A stretch of 64,000 bases of DNA from Thalassobacillus cyri (GCF_900107755.1 NZ_FNQR01000002.1:333141-397140), one strand, 5' to 3'. Shown: positions 44,654-53,376, counted from the stretch's first letter. The notes: generated from the letters alone by a model not told the origin. Translations and numbers: made by a program.

Positions 44654-45345
44654 GGCTCTGTTAAGAGGCCTATTCAATAATAGGGCCGTATAATGGAACA
44701 CTCGATTTCGAGATATTATTGGAGTTTAGGGACTCCAGGAAACGATTCGCTTTCCGTGGGCGTGTGCTGAGTCTCCTCAGGCTTCGCCTTGCGGGGCCTC
44801 AGCGATCCCGCATTTCCCACAGGAGTCTCATCGTTTCCCTACGCCCCTAGTCATGGGAAGTTCGCGAAATCACACTTGTGGAAACTGCCCCATGATAATA
44901 GAAAGAAGACATTGGTCCCTTTATCTCCTACATAAATGTGTAAGGAAGAAGGATTTAGTTGTACACTTTTCTCTTTTTGAAGGGGCCGTTTAGTATAAAG
45001 CTAGCTGGATGGGCAGGGAAACGATGAGACTCCCGCGGGAGAAGGGGCTAGGCGAGATCCCACAGGCTTTAGCCCGAGGAAGCTTGCCAGGTCCCCGCAG
45101 GAAAGAAATGAATGCGTAATCGCCTTGGGAGACACGACACGCATAAGCAGAACAGCAAAAGGGAAGGGCTCTTTCTTCCTGTTGATGGACTGCTTATGTC
45201 GCGAGTGTCTAGGCGATGAAGCTGGAAAGCGAGTCGTTTCCCAGCCCATCCCAACTCCACCTTGGTAACGGACCTAATTATCTTGAAACTGAGTCTTCAG
45301 CAAAAGGGAGCAATTGTAAAGGCAACACTGTGACTTAACAGAGCT
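44654..45345. repeat. Composite MITE-like repeat (copies D and D') with terminal inverted repeats
   Basis: GGCTCTGTTAA (44654-44664) and TTAACAGAGCT (45335-45345) are inverted repeats matching at 10 of 11 positions and bound the block. Copy D (core 44736-44839) and copy D' (core about 45015-45255) are in opposite orientation. D contains TTTCGAGATATTATTGGAG, GGAAACGATTCGCTTTCCGTGGG, the core GCTGAG..CTCAGC palindrome and AGGAGTCTCATCGTTTCCC; D' is its inverted counterpart with a nested insertion. No gene is supported in this stretch of about 800 bases. Confidence 0.8.
45106..45229. mobile_element. Palindromic insertion nested in repeat copy D'
   Basis: A segment of about 120 bp sits between direct repeats GGAAAG at 45100-45105 and 45224-45229. 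Its arms are inverted: ATCGCCT with AGGCGAT, AGACAC with GTGTCT, and CATAAGCAG with CTGCTTATG. Removing it and one GGAAAG restores the uninterrupted CCGC(A)GGAAAGCGA sequence seen in copy C. It carries no gene, so any mobility would be in trans. I recall similar CTGCTTATGTCGCGAGT sequences in other Bacillaceae. Confidence 0.65.
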
Positions 45346-45464
45346 ACTACAAAAAAACAGTCGGCCAGATATCAATTCATTGGTCGATTGGTTTTTAATC
45401 AATAATGAAGCTTTCTTCTACGCAGATCATCAAAATTATAATGAAGTAAGAAAGGTGGAGGATC

Positions 45465-46529
45465 ATGGCCAAACTTTTGTTTTTATTCCTATCATTGATT
45501 CTGGTTACTGGATGTTCTTCAAGTAATGAGCCTCCTGAGACAAAGACACCTGACGAAAATAACAGTAAAAGATCTACCATTGAAGTGTTGACTGCCAACT
45601 TGAATTCTCCATGGGATATTGAAATCGCCGGGGATACATTTTTCATCACGGAGCGAGAGGGGAATATCATCTCCTGGGCAGCAGGTACAAATCAGGAAAG
45701 GCAGCAGGTCATAACCAAAAAGGCTATTCACCAGCAAGGTGAAGGCGGGTTGCTCGGCTTCCAGCTCCGTCCTGATTTTTCAGAAACGAAGGAAGCGTAT
45801 GTTTATCATACCTATCGACAGGATGGCGCTACTAAAAACCGGGTGATTGTCATACGTCTTGAAGATGGACAATGGCGGGAGGTGGACGTGGTTTTAGAGG
45901 ATATACCAGGTTCCAGCTTTCATAATGGCGGCCGTATGAAAATTGGTCCTGATAACAAGCTGTATATAACGACTGGCGATGCTTCCGACCAACGTTTAGC
46001 CCAGCAAGTGGAAAGTCTGGCAGGAAAGATTCTCAGGATGAATTTGGATGGCAGCATACCAGAGGATAACCCTTTTGAAAACTCTTATGTCTACACTTTA
46101 GGACATCGTAATCCGCAAGGGATCGCCTGGACGGAGGACGGGGAAATGTATGCATCAGAGCATGGTTCCAGTGCTCATGACGAGATCAATAAAATTGAAG
46201 CAGGGAGTAATTACGGCTGGCCTGTGATTAAAGGTGATGAAGAACAAGAAGGTATGGTGACACCTATCTTCCATACAGGTACCGATACCTGGGCTCCATC
46301 CGGAGTGGCGATAGAAGATAATCGATTGTACATTGCCAGTCTGCGTGGGCAGGCTCTCCGGGCCATGGACTTAAATGAATTGGAACCAATGATTATTACG
46401 GATGAATACGGGCGTATCCGCGATGTCACGATTGAAAACGGGGATATTTATTTCATCAATAATAATACCGATGGAAGAGGCTCGCCTGCAACAAATGATG
46501 ATCGCCTTTTTAAGGTTACTAATCAGTGA
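45465..46529 (+). CDS. PQQ-dependent sugar dehydrogenase-like lipoprotein
   Basis: A 354-residue lipoprotein (lipobox VTGC, Cys17) with a six-bladed propeller of the soluble glucose/aldose sugar dehydrogenase family (YliI/Asd). Landmarks are LNSPWDIEIAGDTFFITEREG, GEGGLLGFQLRPDF, FHNGGRMKIGPDNKLYITTGD, GHRNPQGIAW and SEHGSSAHDEIN, which supply Ca2+/PQQ and catalytic histidine positions. It would oxidise sugars outside the membrane if PQQ is available; PQQ synthesis is rare in this group, so the role is uncertain. AGGTGGAGG precedes the start. Confidence 0.87.
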   Translation: MAKLLFLFLSLILVTGCSSSNEPPETKTPDENNSKRSTIEVLTANLNSPWDIEIAGDTFFITEREGNIISWAAGTNQERQQVITKKAIHQQGEGGLLGFQLRPDFSETKEAYVYHTYRQDGATKNRVIVIRLEDGQWREVDVVLEDIPGSSFHNGGRMKIGPDNKLYITTGDASDQRLAQQVESLAGKILRMNLDGSIPEDNPFENSYVYTLGHRNPQGIAWTEDGEMYASEHGSSAHDEINKIEAGSNYGWPVIKGDEEQEGMVTPIFHTGTDTWAPSGVAIEDNRLYIASLRGQALRAMDLNELEPMIITDEYGRIRDVTIENGDIYFINNNTDGRGSPATNDDRLFKVTNQ

Positions 46530-46557
46530 TTGGCTGGGGGGGTAGAACCCATTTTAA

Positions 46558-47316
46558 TTATGGAGCGAGGTGTTTTACCAGCCAATCAACGAGCAAACTT
46601 TCTACTTTATTCAGGTAGCCGAAAAATGAATGATCGGCGCCGTGGATGACTTCAAGGTTTGACTGGGGAGGAAGCCATTTCATCCCCAGTCTGGAGATGT
46701 GGTGGAGACTTACTTCTTCTTCGTCGGCATCCCCGTGGATAATCAATGCGGGACAGTCAATCTTTGATAAGAGTTTTTGTTGATTACACGTTTCAAAATC
46801 CATTAGCATCTGATGATCGATTTGGATATTCTCCCGGTGAGGGCTTGAAGTTTTTTCAACAAGGAACCCTTTGACTGTCACATCGTCCAGCTGTTCTTCT
46901 GTGAAATGGTCGGGCCATTCATATTTGATTGGCCCAGTCAGTGCACCAGTCAGCATGATCACCTCGACACCTTCCGTAAAGCCTTCCAGACAGACTCTGC
47001 TGCCAAGACTGTGACCATAGAGGGCGATTCGCGTAAAACCTAAGCTTTTCACATAAGAAATGGCAGCTTGTAAATCATCTATTTCCTTCTGCAGGGTGAT
47101 GCGGTCGTCATCGCTTTCCCCGCAGCCGCTAAAATCGAATTTCAATACACTGAACCCATGTCGGTGGAAGGCTTTGGCGAAGCGGTCGAATCTACCCTTT
47201 AAAGACTTATCAGAAGTGAAGCCGTGGCACATGATGACAATCCTCTCCTGTGAAGCTGGATACAACTCTCCGACCAAATGCAAATGACGAGAATTCTTAA
47301 AAGAAATTTTTTTCAT
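46558..47316 (-). CDS. alpha/beta hydrolase
   Basis: A 252-residue serine hydrolase of the alpha/beta fold. HGFTS near residue 32 forms the oxyanion region, GHSLGS is the nucleophile elbow, and HGDADEEEVSL with GADHSFFG supplies Asp and His. Resembles Bacillus YtmA/YitV-like or BAAT-type esterases; the substrate is unknown. ATG 47316 is chosen because it begins the conserved MKKISFKNSRHLHLVGEL and GGAGAGG lies upstream; the longer frame runs into the preceding gene. It lies 19 bases after a small membrane protein gene, likely an operon. Confidence 0.83.
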   Translation of the reverse strand: MKKISFKNSRHLHLVGELYPASQERIVIMCHGFTSDKSLKGRFDRFAKAFHRHGFSVLKFDFSGCGESDDDRITLQKEIDDLQAAISYVKSLGFTRIALYGHSLGSRVCLEGFTEGVEVIMLTGALTGPIKYEWPDHFTEEQLDDVTVKGFLVEKTSSPHRENIQIDHQMLMDFETCNQQKLLSKIDCPALIIHGDADEEEVSLHHISRLGMKWLPPQSNLEVIHGADHSFFGYLNKVESLLVDWLVKHLAP

Positions 47317-47335
47317 CCATGTACCTGCCTCTCCA

Positions 47336-47737
47336 TCAGTTATCTTCTGAAATATAGTTTCCCTGGACAAACGTCATAATGGCGAACACAATGAAGGAAA
47401 GCATTAAAATCGATCCGCCCACAATGAAAAAGATCAAATTGAAAGTGTCCATGCCTCCGAAAGGTTTGACGTAATAGAGCCACATACCTGCTGTCAGACC
47501 AATTGACCCAATGAAAGCGGTCCATATCTGAGTAGTTGCCAGCACTGATTTTTTGGGGATGGAAAAAACTTTATAATAGATGGCAAAAGCAAATAGCGAT
47601 AACCACCCGACAACAAGGATGTGGGCGTGGACTGCTCTAAATTCATATCCTCCTGCGCCTGCCATATGGGAGCCGATAAAGGCACCGATCAAAGCATATA
47701 TGGCAGAAACACGAACTAAAAATCGCGTACGATCCAT
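47336..47737 (-). CDS. cytochrome c oxidase subunit I-like small membrane protein
   Basis: A 133-residue protein with four predicted helices. FRAVHAHILVVGWLSLFAFAIYYKVF resembles a heme-copper oxidase subunit I helix pair, with the conserved H-x-H near residue 38-40. It is too short for an oxidase subunit, and it belongs to a group of small COX1-like proteins of unknown function. An AGGAGG precedes the ATG. It is followed by the alpha/beta hydrolase gene. Confidence 0.65.
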   Translation of the reverse strand: MDRTRFLVRVSAIYALIGAFIGSHMAGAGGYEFRAVHAHILVVGWLSLFAFAIYYKVFSIPKKSVLATTQIWTAFIGSIGLTAGMWLYYVKPFGGMDTFNLIFFIVGGSILMLSFIVFAIMTFVQGNYISEDN

Positions 47738-47903
47738 AAAAAAATCCTCCTAATGAATAAATACTATCATTAACACTATGACCACCTTATTATAGCGGAA
47801 GGATCCCACAATGAAAATATGTGTCATAGGAATGTCGATTTTATTAAAGTCGGTTTGTTTTATAGAAATTCGTCAGTATTGTAAAATAGAAAGGAGAGAA
47901 TAT

Positions 47904-48284
47904 ATGAAACTAGTAATGATCCATCATATCAGTTTAAAGACAAGTGATTTGGAAAAAGCGAAGCGTTTTTATGGAGAAGTACTAGGGTTAGTGGAAGAAA
48001 ATAGGCCCGATTTCTCATTTCCGGGCGCGTGGTACCAGATCGGGGAGTATCAACAGCTACATTTAATCGAGGATTCTCAATTTGTCTACAATCCTGATCG
48101 TCATATCGATACAAGAGGGAACCATGTCGCGTTCCGAGTGGACAGCTATCAGGAGACAGTTGCACACTTGAAAACAAACAAAATTGAAATAAAAGAAAAG
48201 CCCGATAGCACCAGTGGTTTTGCTCAAATTTTCTGTTGTGATCCTGATGGCCATATCATTGAGTTCCATGTCCCTCAACAATAG
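47904..48284 (+). CDS. VOC family (glyoxalase/dioxygenase fold) protein
   Basis: A 126-residue single vicinal-oxygen-chelate domain: IHHISLKTSDLEKAKRFYGEVLGL at the N-terminus, NHVAFRVDSYQETVAHL in the middle and CDPDGHIIEFH at the end. Candidate metal ligands are His7 in IHHIS, His in YQQLHLIE and Glu in HIIEFH, the layout of glyoxalase-like or FosB-like enzymes. The actual reaction cannot be called. AAAGGAG precedes ATG 47904; the longer upstream frame has no ribosome binding site. Confidence 0.82.
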   Translation: MKLVMIHHISLKTSDLEKAKRFYGEVLGLVEENRPDFSFPGAWYQIGEYQQLHLIEDSQFVYNPDRHIDTRGNHVAFRVDSYQETVAHLKTNKIEIKEKPDSTSGFAQIFCCDPDGHIIEFHVPQQ

Positions 48285-48308
48285 AAATACATCTAGGAGG
48301 AATGAAAT

Positions 48309-48737
48309 TTGAAAAAAATGTTCGTCTTGTTTTTCACTGTTTTACTTTTGACCGCATACGGTCAAGTAGGAACCGTCCAAGCTTCTAGTAGTTACAGCGA
48401 AGACGGGAAGAAGGTTGTCCAGGAAGTGGAGCAATTTTTTATAGGAGCCTATGAAAAGTCGAAAGAAAGTTTACAAGAAACAAATATACTGATTTATTTA
48501 GAAAATGCTTATGAAACTACCATACAAAAGGTGACAGAGACTGAAATACCGACGTATATTCAAGAGGCGAAAGATAAACTGTTATCTCTTGGTGAACAGT
48601 TCAAACAGGAGTTCCAACAAGGGATGACAGAATGGAGTGAAGAGGGGATCGACAGGAAGGAATTTGCTGACTCTTCACTTATGAAGGTAATGAATGATTT
48701 CAGAGTGATAGGCGAAAGTGTGAAAACTTTAATATGA
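48309..48737 (+). CDS. secreted hypothetical protein
   Basis: Not recognised. The 142 residues begin with a signal peptide (MKKMFVLFFTVLLLTAYGQVGTVQA; cleavage probably after AQA-like VQA) and continue as a mostly helical, charged mature protein with a high share of Glu, Lys and Gln. AGGAGG lies eight bases before the TTG start (48309). It follows the VOC gene by 24 bases and may be cotranscribed. A strong terminator follows at 48788. Confidence 0.7.
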   Translation: MKKMFVLFFTVLLLTAYGQVGTVQASSSYSEDGKKVVQEVEQFFIGAYEKSKESLQETNILIYLENAYETTIQKVTETEIPTYIQEAKDKLLSLGEQFKQEFQQGMTEWSEEGIDRKEFADSSLMKVMNDFRVIGESVKTLI

Positions 48738-48787
48738 TTGGCGCGGTTAACCGACGTTGTTGATGACAAGGTAGTAACAACCCCAAA

Positions 48788-48815
48788 AAAAGCTGACCAT
48801 TCTTCGGTCAGCTTT
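48788..48815 (+). terminator. Terminator after the secreted protein gene
   Basis: AAGCTGACC with GGTCAGCTT around ATTCTTC, followed by TTATT. Confidence 0.8.
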
Positions 48816-48981
48816 TATTATATTTTAAGTAAGTTTAACTTTGTTATAGGGTTAAAGTATAAGAAACAATTAGGCTTTAAAGCCACAAGGGCTTGGCGTT
48901 AAGCTGAGTTTTTCTAATTTTTCAGATGTAGGCTTTTCCGCTATCATAGAAGAAGAATATACATAATAAGGAGTGGGTAGG

Positions 48982-50082
48982 ATGAAGCGTCGTTTGCAGA
49001 AAGTAGGGCAGCATTTGAAAGAAGCTGGCATAGATGCTGCTTTTATTAACGGGAAAGAGAACTTCTTTTACTTAAGTGGATTTCATACGGATCCCCATGA
49101 ACGTCTGATTGGATTGTTGGTTTTTCCGGAAGAGGCACCGATAGCCATTGTTCCTGGAATGGAAAGCGGGCAGCTGCGTGAAGCTGGCTGGCAATATGAA
49201 GTGATCGGTTATGCTGACCATGAAGATCCTTGGGCGAAGCTGGGAGGCTCTTTAAATAAAAGAGGAAAGACCGCCCTATCCGTTTTAGGTATTGAAAAAG
49301 ATGTGCTATCCTATGGCAGAACGGAATCGCTATTGGAATTATTTCCCGAATCTGAAATCCTTGATGTTGCCGGAATATTGAATGAGATGCGTGTAATCAA
49401 AGATGCTTCCGAAATAGAGATTATCCGCCGTGCCGCTGAACTGGCTGACTATGGGGTCAAAGCTGGCGTGGAAGCTTTGAAGGCAGGAGTCACTGAAATG
49501 GAAGTGCTTGCGAAAATCGAATATGAGCTCAAGAAAAAAGGCGTCCGTGAAATGTCGTTTTCCACCATGGTATTATTCGGCGAAAAGTCCGGGCAGCCCC
49601 ATGGATCACCTGGCGATCGTAAGCTTCAAAAAGGCGATTTCGTATTATTTGATTTGGGGGTCGTGCTTGAAGGCTACACTTCTGATATTACACGTACGTT
49701 TGTCTATCAATCTGCCAACGATCAGCAAAAAGAAATTTATGAAACGGTTTTAAAAGCTCAGAAAGCTTCCTTGGAAATGAGTAAGCCAGGGTCGAGGATC
49801 GGCGACTTGGATCAGACTGCCCGGGATATTATCGAATCTGCCGGATATGGGGACAAGTTCCCGCACCGTATCGGCCATGGTATGGGCATCAATGTGCATG
49901 AATTTCCCTCCATGAGCCACTTGAATGACGGAAAGTTAAAAGAAGGAATGGTGTACACCATTGAGCCTGGCATCTATGATCCGGCAATTGGCGGGGTTCG
50001 AATTGAAGATGATGTATTGATTACAAAGGACGGCTATGAGACATTAACGAATGTTCCGAAAGAATTGCAGATCATAGAATAA
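48982..50082 (+). CDS. M24 family aminopeptidase/dipeptidase (Xaa-Pro type, YkvY-like)
   Basis: The 366-residue protein has the creatinase-like N-terminal domain (about 1-125) and the pita-bread metallopeptidase domain (about 130-366). Metal ligands occur in DLGVVLEGYTSDITRTF (two Asp), GHGMGINVHE (His), TIEPG (Glu) and VRIEDDV (Glu). Typical reaction is removal of Xaa from Xaa-Pro peptides. The closest match in memory is B. subtilis YkvY. ATG 48982 has AAGGAG eight bases before it; a GTG at 48973 overlaps that site. Confidence 0.88.
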   Translation: MKRRLQKVGQHLKEAGIDAAFINGKENFFYLSGFHTDPHERLIGLLVFPEEAPIAIVPGMESGQLREAGWQYEVIGYADHEDPWAKLGGSLNKRGKTALSVLGIEKDVLSYGRTESLLELFPESEILDVAGILNEMRVIKDASEIEIIRRAAELADYGVKAGVEALKAGVTEMEVLAKIEYELKKKGVREMSFSTMVLFGEKSGQPHGSPGDRKLQKGDFVLFDLGVVLEGYTSDITRTFVYQSANDQQKEIYETVLKAQKASLEMSKPGSRIGDLDQTARDIIESAGYGDKFPHRIGHGMGINVHEFPSMSHLNDGKLKEGMVYTIEPGIYDPAIGGVRIEDDVLITKDGYETLTNVPKELQIIE

Positions 50083-50083
50083 T

Positions 50084-50122
50084 AAAAGCGGATTACCTTC
50101 ACGAGAGGTAATCCGCTTTTTT
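50084..50122 (+). terminator. Terminator of the M24 peptidase gene
   Basis: AAAAGCGGATTACCT with AGGTAATCCGCTTTT, 15 bp, followed by T. Confidence 0.9.
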
Positions 50123-50134
50123 GCAGGCGGGTAG

Positions 50135-50212
50135 GGTTAAGTTGGAATATAGTATAGCTGCGTTAGGGTGGAATATCATCCGGTTAAGTCACAATAAAGC
50201 CCGGTTAAGTAA
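50135..50212. repeat. Array of four GGTTAAGT-like units, 21-bp period
   Basis: GTTAAGT or GTTAGGGT units begin at 50136, 50162, 50183 and 50204. The steps are 26, 21 and 21 bases; the first step has a short insertion. The second halves are also alike (GGAATAT, GGAATAT, ACAATAA). The array fills the convergent gap after a terminator and before the ornithine carbamoyltransferase stop. The motif differs from TGTCTAGTA but the period is the same. Confidence 0.75.
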
Positions 50213-50241
50213 GTACCCCCTCCCTGCCAATCAAAATAAAA

Positions 50242-51267
50242 CTATGCTTTTTGGTTGGTTGCTGCCATCAGTGCTTTGATCGTGTGCAGGCGATTTTCTG
50301 CCTGGGCGAAAACGAAGGAATGCTTGCTGCGGAAAACCTCATCTGTCACTTCCATTTCGGATAACCCGAATTTTTTATGGACTTCTTTTCCAACTTGTGT
50401 TTCTAAATCATGAAAAGCCGGCAAACAGTGAAGAAAGATGAGATCTTTGTTATTCGTTTTCTCCACCATCGTTTGATTGACCTGGTAAGGGTGGAGCTGC
50501 TTGATCCGTTCTTCGAAATGATTTTCTTCTCCCATGGATACCCATACATCGGTATAAAGAACATCTGCTCCTGCAACAGCTTCATCAATATTGGCTGACA
50601 CAGTCACTTTGCCACCTGTCTGCTTTGCGGTCTGTTCGGCATACTGGACAATCGATCCGTCTGGGAACAGTGCTTCAGGTGAACAAATCCGTATGTCCAT
50701 CCCAACCTTTGCACCACCGATCAACAGGCTATTGGACACATTATTCCGTCCATCCCCGACATAAACAAACGTAATCCCTTTCAAACGGCCAGCTTGTTCT
50801 TTGATGGTTAAAAAGTCTGCAAGTACCTGGGTGGGGTGATAGAGATCTGTCAGCCCATTCCATACAGGAACCCCTGCATGTGCTGCCAATTCTTCTACCG
50901 TTTGATGGCTGAACCCTCGAAATTCAATCCCATCAAACATACTTCCAAGTACTTTGGCAGTATCCCGAACCGATTCCTTTTTCCCGAGCTGAATATCGTT
51001 CTTCCCCAGGTATTCTGCACGAGCCCCTAGGTCATTACATGCGACCGTGAAGGCGCAGCGTGTCCGGGTGGAAGGCTTTTCGAATAACATAGCGATATTT
51101 TGCCCATCTAGATAGCGATGGGGAATGCCGGCTTTCTTTTTAGCTTTTAAATCTTCCGCCATATCAATCAGATGGTGTATTTCAGACTCCGAGAAATCTT
51201 TTAGTGTCAAAAAGCTTTTACCAAACAGTGTGCTGGCAGGTTTGGCAACCGTCTGTTCCTGAACCAT
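50242..51267 (-). CDS. argF: ornithine carbamoyltransferase (ArgF/ArcB type)
   Basis: A 341-residue enzyme that carbamoylates ornithine to citrulline. STRTR at residues 66-70 binds carbamoyl phosphate, FRGFSHQ and HPTQVLAD are substrate loops, and HCLPAFHD carries the active-site cysteine. The subfamily resembles the long ArcB/ArgI type rather than B. subtilis ArgF (about 319 residues). No arcA, arcC or arcD neighbour is present, so the biosynthetic role next to argGH is favoured. GAAGAGAGGAGA precedes the ATG. A weaker ARG box lies upstream. Confidence 0.9.
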   Translation of the reverse strand: MVQEQTVAKPASTLFGKSFLTLKDFSESEIHHLIDMAEDLKAKKKAGIPHRYLDGQNIAMLFEKPSTRTRCAFTVACNDLGARAEYLGKNDIQLGKKESVRDTAKVLGSMFDGIEFRGFSHQTVEELAAHAGVPVWNGLTDLYHPTQVLADFLTIKEQAGRLKGITFVYVGDGRNNVSNSLLIGGAKVGMDIRICSPEALFPDGSIVQYAEQTAKQTGGKVTVSANIDEAVAGADVLYTDVWVSMGEENHFEERIKQLHPYQVNQTMVEKTNNKDLIFLHCLPAFHDLETQVGKEVHKKFGLSEMEVTDEVFRSKHSFVFAQAENRLHTIKALMAATNQKA

Positions 51268-51292
51268 TAACCAATTCTCCTCTCTTCCTCTT

Positions 51293-51310
51293 ATTTCATA
51301 TTTATGCAGA
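51293..51310 (-). promoter_or_regulatory. Possible ARG box upstream of argF
   Basis: The 18-mer matches TNTGNATWWWWATNCANA with two mismatches. It lies 25 bases before the start codon, so it would act at the leader or promoter. Weaker than the argGH site. Confidence 0.4.
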
Positions 51311-51455
51311 GTTATTCCCGGGATATGAATGGAAAATAGATTCTATCTTCGGGAAATCGAAACCGATAATAGAATAAATATGCGATGATATGTATATTAA
51401 CACAGTTTTGTTTTATATGACCAGTGCTATTTGTAAAAAATCTAAAATATTATAC

Positions 51456-51488
51456 GCCTAAGGTCTTATATGGAAATATAGCTTAGGC
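51456..51488 (+). promoter_or_regulatory. Inverted repeat upstream of liaI, candidate LiaR site
   Basis: GCCTAAG (51456-51462) and CTTAGGC (51482-51488) are exact inverted repeats with a 19-bp gap, about 60 bases before liaI. Since liaIH are the main LiaR targets in relatives, this is the best candidate operator; the sequence was not matched to a consensus. Confidence 0.5.
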
Positions 51489-51551
51489 TCATTATTAACC
51501 TTCGTTTTACAAGGTAAGATGAAGTCAAGATAACAGAAAGGAGGCAGGATG

Positions 51552-51911
51552 ATGAAAAAGTTCATGTTGTTTATTGCGGGGCTGATCGCTCTGTTTGTAT
51601 TACTCGCTAATCTTGGGCCGATGATTTTGCTTGGGGTAAGCGTATGGTTGTTGTATATCGTATTCAAGCAATTCATCAAGAGCGATTCTACAGCAGGTAA
51701 AATTGGATGGGTGATAGCAGGCCTGCTTATCCTAAGCATTGCATTTGCTAACATCTACGCGGTTATAGGTGTTGGTGCCGCATATGTCTTGTATGTAATT
51801 TATAAGCAGTGGCAGGACGAAAAGCATGATGATGACATAATTGTACCCTCGAAAACAGAGGATCCGTTCACGAATTTTGAAAAACAATGGGCGGAAATGA
51901 AAAATTACTAA
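51552..51911 (+). CDS. liaI: LiaI-like membrane protein (lmo0954 family)
   Basis: A 119-residue protein with two pairs of close helices (about 4-45 and 52-82) and an acidic cytoplasmic tail (about 85-119). In B. subtilis LiaI anchors the phage-shock protein LiaH at the membrane during cell-wall stress. The family assignment rests on the topology and on the neighbouring liaH and liaFSR. Two ATG codons are adjacent; the second (51552) has AGGAGG at seven bases. Confidence 0.8.
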   Translation: MKKFMLFIAGLIALFVLLANLGPMILLGVSVWLLYIVFKQFIKSDSTAGKIGWVIAGLLILSIAFANIYAVIGVGAAYVLYVIYKQWQDEKHDDDIIVPSKTEDPFTNFEKQWAEMKNY

Positions 51912-51935
51912 CACTAAACAAAGGAGCGGTTTTTA

Positions 51936-52580
51936 ATGGCTAATTTATTCAATCGTATGAAAGACTCAATTACTGCTGATTTCCATGAACTATTGGATAA
52001 GAAGGAACAAAAGAATCCGATGGCTGTTTTGAATCAATATTTGCGTCATAGTGAACAGGAAACGGAAAAAGTGAGAGTATTGGTGGAACGCCAGCATAAA
52101 TTAAAAGAAGAATTTGCCCGGGAACAGATGAAAGCACAAGACATGGCTGAAAAGCGACAAAAACAAGCCGAGGTTGCGAAGCGTGCCGGGGAAGAGACGA
52201 TGTACGATTTCGCCATAAAAGAGTACGAGGAATACAGCGAACGTGCAGAACGTATGAAAGTTTCCCGCCAGGATGCAGTTCAGCAGCTGGAAGAGCTGGA
52301 ATGTAAATACGAGGATATGAAGCACCGATTGAAAGATATGCATTTGAAGCGTATGGAATTGATGGGGCGGGAAAATGTCGCACGAGCTCATCACAAAATG
52401 AACCACGTAATCGAGCACACATCAGAAAACTCCTATAATCGCTTTCAGGAGATGGAGCATTATATCGATAACCTGGAGTATAAAGTGAACAGTGCTTATT
52501 ATCGCAATACGTTCGACAGTAAAATCGCTAAACTGGAAAAGCAAATGCAGGAACAAGAAAAGGCTACAGCGAATCATTAA
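51936..52580 (+). CDS. liaH: phage-shock protein A homologue LiaH
   Basis: A 214-residue PspA/IM30-family protein, almost entirely coiled coil and rich in Glu, Lys and Gln. The N-terminus NLFNRMKDSITADFHELLDKKEQKNP is diagnostic. It assembles on the membrane inner face under envelope stress and is held there by LiaI. AAGGAGC precedes the ATG, 24 bases after liaI. A hairpin follows at 52597. Confidence 0.92.
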   Translation: MANLFNRMKDSITADFHELLDKKEQKNPMAVLNQYLRHSEQETEKVRVLVERQHKLKEEFAREQMKAQDMAEKRQKQAEVAKRAGEETMYDFAIKEYEEYSERAERMKVSRQDAVQQLEELECKYEDMKHRLKDMHLKRMELMGRENVARAHHKMNHVIEHTSENSYNRFQEMEHYIDNLEYKVNSAYYRNTFDSKIAKLEKQMQEQEKATANH

Positions 52581-52596
52581 AAACATGATATTCTAA

Positions 52597-52622
52597 AAAG
52601 GCGCAGTGTTATGCGTCTTTTT
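52597..52622 (+). terminator. Terminator-like hairpin between liaH and liaF
   Basis: AAAGGCGCA pairs with TGCGTCTTT (one G-T pair), followed by TTTTTAT. It could separate the strongly induced liaIH unit from the constitutive liaFSR part, as known for B. subtilis. Confidence 0.7.
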
Positions 52623-52653
52623 ATACATAATAAAAGAAAGGAGGAGGCGCCTT

Positions 52654-53376
52654 GTGCTTAAATGGATGAATACAGACACATGGAATTGGATCATCATCAT
52701 TGGTGCCCTCCTTTTTGTGCTGGAAGTAGCTTTTTTCAATGGCGGCCTGATTTTTTCTGTATTGTTTTCTGGATTCTTAATGTATGTCGGCTGGAAAAAA
52801 TATTCTCATCTCTGGGCTAAGGTGCTGTTTTGGGTCGGAACTGTCAGTCTGTTTTTCACTATTCTTAATATGATGGCTGTCCGCTTTTTAATAGTGGCTG
52901 TGCTAATTTTGTTTTTATTTCATTATTCCCGTTCTAAAAATGAAGCAGAATATCTGAAGCCCGTTGGGTCTCCGAACGTTCCAGAACAGCTATTTGAGAT
53001 AGAACCTCTTTTCCAGCAGCAATTTTTTGGTAATCAGCAAACAGCAGATACCGCCTTTCAATGGAAAGACATCAATATTCATGGGGGGTTTGGCGATCGG
53101 ATCATCGATCTCAGCAATACGGTGCTTCCCGATGAAACAGCGGTCATCTCGATTCGCCACTTGTTTGGGAATATCGAAATTTATGTCCCTTATGAAGTGG
53201 AAGTGAGCATCTCTCATAGTGCAGTATTCGGGCGTGCGGTCATTTTTGATCACCCCCATACGAAATTGATCAATCAGAAACTTGCCTATCAAACTGAAGG
53301 ATATGGGAAACAGCGGCCGCAAGTGAAAATTATGACGACAGTGTTTTCTGGTGATATCGAGGTGAAGCGGATATGA
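52654..53376 (+). CDS. liaF: LiaF, inhibitor of the LiaRS two-component system
   Basis: A 240-residue protein with four N-terminal helices (about 8-95) and a cytoplasmic beta-solenoid-like domain (about 120-240; IHGGFGDRIIDLSNTVLP, VISIRHLFGNIEIYVPYEVEVSI). LiaF keeps LiaS silent without stress. GTG 52654 is used because AAGGAGGAGG lies before it. The gene overlaps liaS by four bases. LiaG, present in B. subtilis, is missing here. Confidence 0.92.
   Translation: MLKWMNTDTWNWIIIIGALLFVLEVAFFNGGLIFSVLFSGFLMYVGWKKYSHLWAKVLFWVGTVSLFFTILNMMAVRFLIVAVLILFLFHYSRSKNEAEYLKPVGSPNVPEQLFEIEPLFQQQFFGNQQTADTAFQWKDINIHGGFGDRIIDLSNTVLPDETAVISIRHLFGNIEIYVPYEVEVSISHSAVFGRAVIFDHPHTKLINQKLAYQTEGYGKQRPQVKIMTTVFSGDIEVKRI

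Noticed and set aside
45001..45260. Minus-strand frames of 63-82 codons in D'.
   Set aside because: Repeat-derived, low-complexity, disrupted in the other copies.
50242..51267. Catabolic ArcB of an arginine deiminase operon.
   Set aside because: No arcA, arcC or arcD genes flank it; the sequence type alone does not prove a catabolic role.
51360..51410. A second ARG box further upstream of argF (around ATAAATATGCGATG).
   Set aside because: Several core positions of the consensus fail on both strands.
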